Assembly (NCBI GenBank): GCA_900617975.1
Contig: UZAE01000591.1
Coordinates: 1-20,932 of the forward strand
Source of the DNA: Rodentolepis nana
Taxonomy: Eukaryota > Platyhelminthes > Cestoda > Cyclophyllidea > Hymenolepididae
Length of the DNA: 20,932 bases
Direction of reading: 5' to 3'
Positions 1-12,324 of this stretch are shown piece by piece; positions within the stretch are counted from its first letter, which is position 1, and each line of letters begins with the position of its first letter. Below the pieces are notes generated by a model. That model made no database searches, was not told the origin of the DNA, and was given only the letters and a program-made list of their open reading frames with translations. The translations under genes were made by a program, and so were the position numbers.

Positions 1-321
1 ATCCAATGGCAGGCGTTACGATAGATATCATTAGCCCTTTAGTTGACCTCGGGCTTTACAGAAAGGAAGAGGAACTTCAAAGTGGCAAAAATCGAGAGGG
101 GGGACAGAATAATGATTCACAGGCGTAAAAGAGACAGACAGACACAAAGGTAGAAAAAGGCGAGGTGAGTACTGTGAAATTAGTCGAATATGAAATGCAA
201 TGGGGTGATGGTAGTTTGAAGTGAGAAGTCAACTGCCAGTTAATAGACTTTTTTGCCGTATGAGTATAGGTTGCCCAGGGTGCACCACGTGGAGGTAAGT
301 CTGTCGCACACCCCCCCCCCC
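1..321 (+). repeat. Dispersed repeat, copy 1 (about 310 bases)
   Basis: This stretch matches 18232-18545 on the same strand with roughly 80% identity by eye and small indels. The body is purine-rich on the + strand. The last ~60 bases before the C run are the best conserved: they contain GGTGCACC (279-286) overlapping CCACGTGG (285-292), both perfect 8-base palindromes, then a consensus 5' splice donor GAG|GTAAGT at 292-300. The copy ends in CACA plus an 11-base C run (311-321). The left edge coincides with the window edge, so the true start is unknown. It shows no terminal inverted repeats, tRNA-like head or long ORF. It could be a SINE, a solo LTR or a TRIM-type fragment; the sequence does not decide. 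It lies in an intron of the TRAPPC8-like gene, sense to it. Confidence 0.85.
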
Positions 322-383
322 ATTATTAATATGAATTTCAATTTCATACTTTTATTTCCATATTTCCCCTCCTCCTCCTTTAG

Positions 384-1567
384 AATGACGTGGACAAGTT
401 ATCTCCAGAAGCACCAGAAACTGATCTTCAACCGAAGAATTTCTACCTCATTGCTCTATGGCGACATGTAGATACGACATTAATTGACACCAATTTCACT
501 GAGCACCAACGCCTCGGCCAAAGCCACATTCGAGTTGTTTACGCCCACGCGCCAAGGGCTCATCATCAATCTGTAAGTTGCCTAAACCAAAGGTGCCCAA
601 GTCTCTCTAGTGCATCGCGTTAGCACGTCTTCTTTTGGCTTTCTTTTTAGCCCTCGGGTAACAATTTAGCTCAAATGTTGGCCTCCATTCCTTCATTACT
701 TCCCCTATCTTCAATTCTTCGACTGCGGCTTCATCATCCACCCCAAATTGTGCATAAATTTTCCCATGATTTTGAATACGAACTGATTCCTGGCTTGAGT
801 TCTTGCAGTAAAACGTAATACCATCTAACCTAAATTGTAGGAGCAGTTTTCAAGCAATTATTCACTCATTTTTTGTTTGTCATTTTAGATCCTCAATGGC
901 TATAATCCCAGTTACCGTTGAAATTTACAATGCTAGCTCCTGTCCAGTTACTGCGCGGTTATTAACTAACGAAGACACCGGAAAGTACGTCTAGTTGTAA
1001 CTTAGTGGCACCGAGAAAAGATATTATCAAAGAGTAGTAAGTAGGTGCGGATTAGCATATAAAATTGAGTCTGAATTTTAGTCTAGAGCACTACTCATTT
1101 CTTTGATGACTCATATGTTTATATGTATTATTCATCTGCTTAAATAATTAAAGTGGAAAAGTTAAAATGTCGAATGCTTATTTTTTTCCCTTATTAGAAA
1201 TCAACTCGCATCTCAACCTGTAGAATATCATAAAAGCGCTACATCTCTACCACCACGTGTACTGTGGGCAGGTGCCTCAGTTAGACAGATCCCCTTAGAG
1301 CCAGGACAAACTCACAAATTGGTTATGAACGCCCGTGTTGCTTGCCCAGGTGTCTATGAAGTGAACTCCCTTTGCCTCAAGGCCTCTACTCAAACAAATG
1401 GATCTGATCTACCCTCGCGTCCACATAGCAACGATAGTGGTATTGGAAATGGAGAATCAAGCGAACATGGAGCTATTACTAAGAGCGGAACTTCATCGAC
1501 TTCGGTTCCATTTGTCCGACAGTTGTGTGATTTTTCTTCCTTAGTTGTTGTCATGGATGCAACTTAA
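384..1567 (+). CDS. TRAPPC8: TRAPP complex subunit 8-like, C-terminal part (four exons)
   Basis: TRAPPC8 is a subunit of the TRAPP III tethering complex, which acts as a Rab1 exchange factor in ER-Golgi transport and autophagy. Exons are 384-572, 651-814, 889-984 and 1198-1567, giving 272 residues and a TAA stop. Phases are 0, 2 and 2, and all introns are GT-AG. The last exon carries the family's C-terminal pattern as I remember it: a Pro-X-X-Leu-Trp-Ala-Gly segment, then CPGVYEVNSLCL, then a hydrophobic VVVMDAT end, matching the human LGQTQ, HTGVYNLGTPRVFA and ALIIISNV stretch. The first exon holds NFYLIALWRH, like human LTLVLLWRA; the third has MAIIPVTVEIYN, like human LVPVTLLLSN. A Ser/Gly/Asn-rich insert lies between the last two conserved blocks. 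The 5' part lies outside the window. No canonical AATAAA follows the stop. Confidence 0.8.
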
Positions 1568-1842
1568 ATGTGATCACATCGTGTTGTCTATTTGTGATGT
1601 GCTGGTCTATCATTTCACTTTGTTCTTATTTACCTGAAATTCCCTTTACTTCTTTAAATAACCATATGCTTTTCATTGTGGATTGATGGTGCTTATTCGT
1701 CTAATTTGCGGAAGTTGTAATGGTAATTATATATATATATATATATATAGGTAAAACGTTGGGTTTGTAAGTGCATAGTTCAAACAGTTAAGCTTAGGCA
1801 GGTTCATATGTAAGATAATTGAATTCTTTCAATATTGTGCAG

Positions 1843-2538
1843 AGATTTTGGAAAGTTGATTTAGCAGAATCATGCCCCTTCAGGGAAAATTTGGAGCAAT
1901 CCTTTCTACTACCTGAGAAGGTTAGGGCATCAGGGATTGATGATTATGCTTAGTTCAAGTATTATGGTGCTAATCATTCACAAGGGCATAAGCAAGAGAA
2001 ATATAAGACTCTTGATTCCAGAATTCCATAAATTGGCTTGCCTTCTATGCTTCTGAAAGCTAAAGTTTGGCTTCTAAAAGATAGAGTTAAATCCAGATCG
2101 ATATTTGAGCAAGGTGTCTTTTCCTACGGGGATTTACAAATAGTGGATAAAATCGCATTCGCTAAGATCTTAGAAAGACCGTCGAACGTCAACGATGAAA
2201 GGTATTTGTCGCTATAAGATAAGAGATTTAAAGTTGGTTTGAACAAAATTGGTTCTATCAGTGAAAAAGCAAATAAATTTAGCGCAAGAGTTTCTTTGCA
2301 AATTCTGGCATCGGGCATATGATTTTCATTGTTGAGGATAAACGCGTAAAGTTATAAATGTATGCAAAAACGTGTCAAGACTCGTTCGGCAAAGTTCGGG
2401 TCCAGGACGGAACCAATTCACTGTTTCAGTAAGCTATATCGTGAGTTTCGATAGGAAAAGACTTTCCGCATCAATCCGAAGGATAAAAGCGTAAACTCTG
2501 TGACCAGATTTGTTGCCAACTTCGTAGAGTTGGGGTAA
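1843..2538 (+). pseudogene. Possible decayed coding sequence, family unknown
   Basis: One + strand frame (positions congruent to 1 modulo 3) stays readable for about 230 codons, interrupted by only seven stops at 1951, 2029, 2215, 2320, 2347, 2452 and 2536. That is fewer than expected for AT-rich non-coding DNA. The clean segments look protein-like, for example LLKAKVWLLKDRVKSRSIF near 2050 and NSVTRFVANFVELG before the last stop. The stops are spread singly and no shift of frame is needed, as in an old pseudogene or an old retroposed fragment. I do not recognise the family. Alternatives are exons of a gene with unrecognised mini-introns, or chance. No start codon or promoter can be assigned. 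Confidence 0.35.
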
Positions 2539-3028
2539 TGGTAAATACGTCGATCGAATTGAATCACAAAAATAGGACCAATAATCTAAAATCATGAAAT
2601 TGTCAATTGTGATAGTGACAGGTTTGATTAGTGGTTCATCAAACCAACTCATATACTGAAATAAGTAAAATTCACAATTATGCAGAAGTTGATAACACTT
2701 GATGAGTTAAAATATGGCAACGTGATCGGATGGCTGCTTTAAATTTAAATATATTGCCTAAAATTAGATAACAACAATGTTTTTGCTGCATTTTTACGTA
2801 ATCTTTAGTTTCTTGTTGCAATGCAATGCCACCTTAAATATTTACCTACAATCCCGAAAAGTAATAAATTTATCAAAGATAATTTTGAACACAACCAACA
2901 ACAATATGACTTATTTAATTTTTTAAATTAGCAGATAGAGTTTAACTTCTTAAATGTACCATATTAAAGTTTTATTGTATCAAAAGCTAAATTTCGTCTA
3001 CCTTGATCTGTGCCAGGAATTATAGGTT

Positions 3029-3067
3029 ATGGAGGAGTGGTTTAACGTTCTAGGCTTCGTGCTATAA
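3029..3067 (+). promoter_or_regulatory. Upstream ORF before the POLH start
   Basis: A 12-codon ORF beginning ATGGAGGAG ends with TAA nine bases before the POLH start codon at 3077. If transcription starts further upstream and the leader is not removed by trans-splicing, this uORF would precede and could lower initiation at the main ATG. The transcript start is not known. Confidence 0.3.
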
Positions 3068-3076
3068 CTATTTGCA

Positions 3077-5126
3077 ATGGATAGGATAGTGCTATTGATT
3101 GACATGGATTGTTTTTATGTCCAAGTTGAGCAAAAATTGCGTCCAGAGACCATAGGTCTTCCTTGCGCCGTGGTTCAGTACACCAGCCTTACAGCCGCTG
3201 CGTAATTATGAAATTTATATTTATACGTTTCTTTCAGAATAATTGCTGTAAGCTACGAAGCTCGTGCTAAGGGTGTTAGCAGAAATTCTAATGGGGATAT
3301 GGCTAAGAAAATATGCCCAGATATAGTTCTTTTGCAAGTGCCTACTAAAAGGGGTAAAGCTGATTTGACCAAGTAAGATTTCTTACGCTTATTATTTCTG
3401 TATAGGTATCGGGAAGCAAGTGCTGAGGTTATTAAATCTATTTCGAAATTTACTTCCAAAATTGAGCGAGCTAGTATTGATGAGGCTTACATCGACGCCA
3501 CTGGTAGATTTTTTAATTCTTAGTTTATTAACACAAATAGATTTACTCGATGGTGTTGCATATGATAGTGAGATATGCCTAGAGAAATCAAATCTAGTTA
3601 TTGATCCAGATTCAATTCACATTGAATCTAAATTGTCTTCATCCTCCCCTCCCTTCAGTCTCCCTCTTAGTGAAATCGAGGGCGAAACCAAAGTGTTTGA
3701 CAACTTATGTGATGGAACTAAACTGAAAAAGGCTCTCTTGTTGGCTCAAAGAATTAAGGAACAAATTCGTCGTGATACAGGTTTCCAATGTTCTATTGGA
3801 GTTGCTGCTAACAGGGTAACGAGAAAAATCAAATCGATTTCTTACTATTTCGCTCTTTAGATGCTTGCTAAACTGTCCTGTTCCCTGAATAAACCAGATA
3901 AAATTACAATTGTCCCGCTAGAATCAACCCAGCATTTAATGAACTTCACAAAAGTTAAAAAAGTGTAAGGTTGATCTATCTAAATTTTGACATCTTTTAG
4001 ACCAGGTCTCGGTGGAAAACTTGGAAATGACTTGATTCGACGATATGGTCTTGAATATATGGGCGGATTAGTAAATAAACCACTTTCAAGGTTAATTGAA
4101 GACTACGGGGACAAGACAGGGTATGATTCCTTCCCGTTCCATTTTTAAACCTCTTAAAATCTTAGCAACTGGCTGTATGAGTTATGCAGAGGTCGCGATT
4201 ACCAATCCGTGAGTGTTCGAACTCTAGTTAAATCAATCGGTTGCAGTAAGCACTTTATTGGCAAAGCTGCACTCAAAGCAGATGAGGAGATTCGTCATTG
4301 GTTAACCTCCCTCTCGGGCGAGTTGGTTGAAAGAATCGCCGTAGATCGAGCCAATCATAATCGGATACCCAGTAGTCTTTCTGTTGGTGTTCGTGCAGAG
4401 CAGATGAATTTCAAGTCAACATCTCTCCAACCTTCTGTTCTAACTTCGATCTTACCCAGAACAGAGGAATCTGAGGAGACGTGTACAGCTGAATTAACTG
4501 TAGCTAAAAAGATAGCTGATATCGCATTTGGCGTAGTGAGGAACATTGCAGGATCTAATCCTATAAATAATATCACTCTGGCAGCTGGAAAATTTAAGCC
4601 GGATCATGGTTTTTTGTGTGGAAATGTAAAGAAACTACTTTCTGAACAACAGTCAAAGCAGAGCAATGGAGAACAAGAACAAACGGAAGCAGAAGCAGAG
4701 ATACTTGTAAAAAATCAAGGAGTTAAAAGAGAATCTTTCTTCCGCAAATTTATAGAAAAAGAAGAACCACCGAAAAGAGAAAGCTTCTTTCATCGATATA
4801 TTGAACCGATGGAAGAAGGCGTACCCTCAACTAGTAAATCCCCGAACTATTTCGTTCAACACGACTCAACAATGGATACTATATTGTGTGAAGAATGTGG
4901 ATTACAAGTACCCGTTCATGTAATGCCAGAACACTCGGATTTCCACTTTGCTAGAAAACTTCAGGCAGAATGGACTAAAGAAAATAGCCAGCCAGCACCT
5001 CAGAATCGACCATCATCGATGAATGGTAAATCGATTCGAGGTTCAAAGAAGAAAGGAAGGGGAGTAAAATCGAAGTCAGACGTCAGGAACGCAAAAATTG
5101 ATGCATTTTTTGTAAAGAAGAATTGA
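3077..5126 (+). CDS. POLH: DNA polymerase eta, complete (seven exons, 605 aa)
   Basis: Y-family polymerase that copies past UV lesions in the nucleus. Exons: 3077-3201, 3238-3372, 3406-3503, 3541-3815, 3861-3964, 4001-4120 and 4166-5126; coding length is 1818 nt, in frame. Introns are 36, 33, 37, 45, 36 and 45 bases, all GT-AG. Visible landmarks: IDMDCFYVQVEQ with catalytic Asp9; IIAVSYEARAKGV; ERASIDEAY with Asp112 and Glu113; TGFQCSIGVAANR; LNKPDK; PGLGGKLG; WLYELCRG; SIGCSKHF. The C-terminal third has a tandem KRESFF-type motif (about 473-499), a UBZ zinc finger (Cys527, Cys530, His542, His546, with Asp544 as in the family), and an end IDAFFVKKN that resembles a PCNA-binding PIP box. Human Pol eta is 713 aa, so this one is shorter in the linker. 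The start is chosen because IVLLIDMDCF follows directly, as in other Pol eta proteins. Confidence 0.95.
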
Positions 5127-5127
5127 T

Positions 5128-5141
5128 TTTATCGTAATATA
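5128..5141. terminator. Candidate weak poly(A) hexamers between converging genes
   Basis: Neither converging gene has an AATAAA just after its stop. On the + strand the variant AATATA lies at 5136-5141, ten bases after the POLH stop, within a TA-rich run. On the minus strand the variant GATAAA lies at 5128-5133, about 45 bases after the stop of the small antisense gene. A canonical AATAAA on the + strand exists only at 5386-5391, inside the antisense gene's intron. Use of any of these would make the 3' untranslated regions overlap. Confidence 0.3.
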
Positions 5142-5177
5142 TATATATACTGGCTGTGATATTGATTATACAAGCTG

Positions 5178-5712
5178 TTATATAGAAGTGTTGATATCAA
5201 AAGGAGAAGATAAGATTACTGCAAGGTAGATTTTAAGGGGGACCGTAAGAGGGGAAATAAGCTTGCGAATGAGGTAGCTCTCAGCTCCACTGACTAGAAG
5301 TCTCTCTGGATTAGTTCGTGATGTCACTGCATTTGGCAGCTTCTTCGTCTTAGCGGCGGACCATGTTACGCCACTAAAAAGCTTTAATAAACTTATGATG
5401 AATTACTTGTGATATATTGAAGAAATCACTTTGGGCAAACGGCGTATAATATGCTCCAAAGGGCGATACTTGTAGCAAAAGATCCAGGCCCCAGAAAGAA
5501 TACCAAATCCTAGAAGTTCATGGGATAATACAGCCATAAAGCAGCGAGACTTTGACCATTTTTTCACATTTATTTTGTAAACAGAGAATATTTTATTAGC
5601 GAATTCTGACATTGAGGGCACTCACTTGGTGCATTTGAATGAAGCACGATTTACATGTTACACACCTTGAAGCCTTAAATTTGATAACTGCCGTACTCAA
5701 AATAGATTGCAT
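5178..5712 (-). CDS. FAM210/DUF1279-like small membrane protein (three-exon model, 155 aa)
   Basis: Reading 5' to 3' on the minus strand, the model joins 5712-5655, 5620-5407 and 5373-5178. The introns are 34 and 33 bases, the same size class as in neighbouring genes, and the total is 156 codons including TAA. The second intron (GTAATT to TTTTAG) is convincing. The first has a poor acceptor, so an internal start at ATG 5612-5610 (133 aa) is possible. Residues 1-20 hold Lys and Arg but no acidic residue, like a mitochondrial presequence. Residues 47-69 form a hydrophobic segment after KKWSKSRC, and 124-147 (YLIRKLISPLTVPLKIYLAV) resemble the KL-X-X-P-X-R membrane part of FAM210 proteins. That family sits in mitochondrial membranes and its biochemical role is poorly known. 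Family assignment is by remembered pattern only. The gene converges on POLH, 51 bases between stops, and is divergent from the PP2A gene. Confidence 0.6.
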
Positions 5713-6020
5713 AAAATAGGAATTTATTAATTTTTCAAGACTTTTTGTTTAACAATAATAACTTATAATGTAAAGCTATTGCTAATTGAGGGATAATTAT
5801 CAAGTCAAGATAATTTAAAACAAAATGGACATATACGAAAAGAATCATGATATACCGTCATTAATGGCTTACACTTAATAATTAAATAGTGGTTAACTTG
5901 GAATACCCAAGAATATTTGTAAATTCTTCCAGAAATCTTATTCATAGTATTTGTTTTTGTCGGTCTATATAAGCTCGACACATAGTTCAAATTTCTTTAT
6001 AGGTGTACCCTTTTTGGGCT
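5713..6020. promoter_or_regulatory. Shared divergent upstream region of the small antisense gene and the PP2A gene
   Basis: About 300 AT-rich bases separate the two start codons, so one bidirectional promoter is plausible. On the + side TTTCTTTATAG (ending at 6002) is a good 3' splice acceptor, 18 bases before the PP2A ATG. It could serve a 5' UTR intron or, since flatworms trans-splice a spliced leader, a trans-splicing acceptor. No TATA box or initiator could be assigned with confidence. Confidence 0.4.
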
Positions 6021-10953
<4,933 letters not shown>

Positions 10954-11358
10954 GTCATCAACTCCATCGGTCATCGCGCCATGGCAACGTCACCAACTGT
11001 CCAGCCAGTCAGCACACACCGTTTCTCACTTCCCATCTCTCTCTATGCTTCTTGCACACACACTTCTCTGGCCTTTTTTAGCAGCTGTTTAAAAGGCCTT
11101 TCCTGTCCTTTGTTTAATGCCGTTGATTCCACTTGCCTGCGAAAACTTCCTCGCCTTTATCGCGTCTTTAAATTTCTCTTGCGGTTTGTGTGCAGATTTA
11201 CCGACCAACTTGTTCTGCTGGCTGTTTGCTGTTTTCACTTTTATGCGGTCGCGTTGGCTCGACGTGTGACTGAATGCGTGTTTGCGTCTCCCTACTTCTG
11301 ACCTCTTTGTTGTCCCCCCCCCCCCTCCCTTTGCCCTCGCTGCAGTGTGGTTATTAAA
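10954..11358 (+). other. Probable 3' UTR of the PP2A gene with poly(A) signal
   Basis: After the stop the sequence becomes pyrimidine-rich and higher in GC than the surroundings, with CA and CT runs, a 12-base C run (11314-11325) and finally ATTAAA at 11353-11358, a common poly(A) variant. Open frames here (for example 10981-11301) look like low-complexity UTR and not protein. Confidence 0.5.
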
Positions 11359-12260
11359 TGAAGTGGAACTAAATTAAAACAAGTAAAAAGAGATTCACTG
11401 TGCTCTGTCGTAGATTAACTGTTCGTATTACACGCAGATTAAATGTATGTCGACATCTCTTACACTAGCCGGCTAGATCGAAATGTGGCATGGTGTCTCT
11501 ACATATGTGAAGTTTTTCAATGCTGTTTGATTCATGATTTTGTAGACCCGGATCTTCGGTACAATATGGTAAGGTAGAAGTTGTGTGTGGCGTATGTCTT
11601 GGTTAATAGTCTTGATGCATTAGTTATACCTTAATTGAAAAGCTTCTCGCTAAATCTGATTTGTATTTGCTTTTAGATTGTTCATTGTTGTGGTTAATAT
11701 TAGTAAGCGAGATGGCTCAGGAATTGACCTTTTATTGTTTAAACTGTTTTACAATCAGCGATAAATTCTAAAGCCTAATTGTACCATGTATTTAGATTTG
11801 GTATTAGTACCATTTAAGTAAAATACGTAGGGCAGATCATTCTTAAAGTACATTGAATCTAGTTGTGATTACACCTAAAGTATTTGGCCTGCTTTAAACA
11901 GATTTTGGTAAATTAAGTTTAATATTTTTTAAATTCAATGTCTATAAATAAGAATTACTATTTCATATTGGGGAAAATGTGCAATTGGGATGACTGGTCA
12001 GCGTTAGGCCAAGTGGGTTATTGGCGGAGGTAGGCGACTTCAAGTTTGGGTTGCAAATCAATGAGGTCTAACGCACATAATGCGGACAAAACACGCGTTT
12101 AGTATAAACGGATGCAGAGAGAAGGAAATCGTTCCGATGATCATGTTCTGTGATACCACAGTAACCTTTAGCTAATCCTATCGGATCCCGTTTCATAAAA
12201 TACCGACTCCCTACAGTTTCGAATATTGAAAATGAGGAAGCAAAATATCAATAAGTAGTT
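11359..12260. other. Spacer between convergent PP2A and lebercilin-like genes
   Basis: AT-rich, with no gene I can support. A 44-codon + strand ORF at 11443-11577 is preceded by a CAG acceptor-like site and contains ATG|GTAAGG, so it could be an exon, but no partner exon in phase was found. Confidence 0.5.
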
Positions 12261-12271
12261 TTTATTTTATT
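12261..12271 (-). terminator. Poly(A) signal of the lebercilin-like gene
   Basis: On the minus strand two overlapping AATAAA hexamers (12271-12266 and 12266-12261) lie about 55 bases after the TGA stop at 12327-12325. Confidence 0.65.
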
Positions 12272-12324
12272 GCATCTTCTTGGCTAAAAAGTATCAATTC
12301 TGTCTCTCCTACTGTGGCATTTTC

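Larger units (their letters stand above)
1568..3076. other. Intergenic stretch between TRAPPC8-like and POLH genes
   Basis: AT-rich, with a (TA)n microsatellite at about 1730-1749. The part 1843-2538 contains a frame with few stops, listed separately. The last ~400 bases (2650-3028) are very AT-rich without coding signs and should include the POLH promoter; no clear core element was recognised. Confidence 0.6.

Noticed and set aside
2124..2652. Two minus-strand ORFs (64 and 72 codons) opposite the decayed frame
   Set aside because: The + strand frame is longer and more protein-like; these look like shadows of it.
5386..5391. AATAAA taken as the POLH poly(A) signal
   Set aside because: It lies 260 bases past the stop, inside an intron of the antisense gene; possible but not supported over nearer variants.
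10981..11301. 106-codon + strand ORF starting MATSPTV just after the PP2A stop
   Set aside because: Lies in the pyrimidine-rich 3' UTR; composition is Ser/Leu/Phe/Cys-rich as expected from CT-rich DNA, and the PP2A frame already ends at TPDYFL before it.
11443..11577. 44-codon ORF MYVDISYTSRLD with acceptor-like and donor-like flanks
   Set aside because: No second exon joins in phase; the nearest acceptor (before 11678) leads to a stop within seven codons. Kept only as a note in the spacer.
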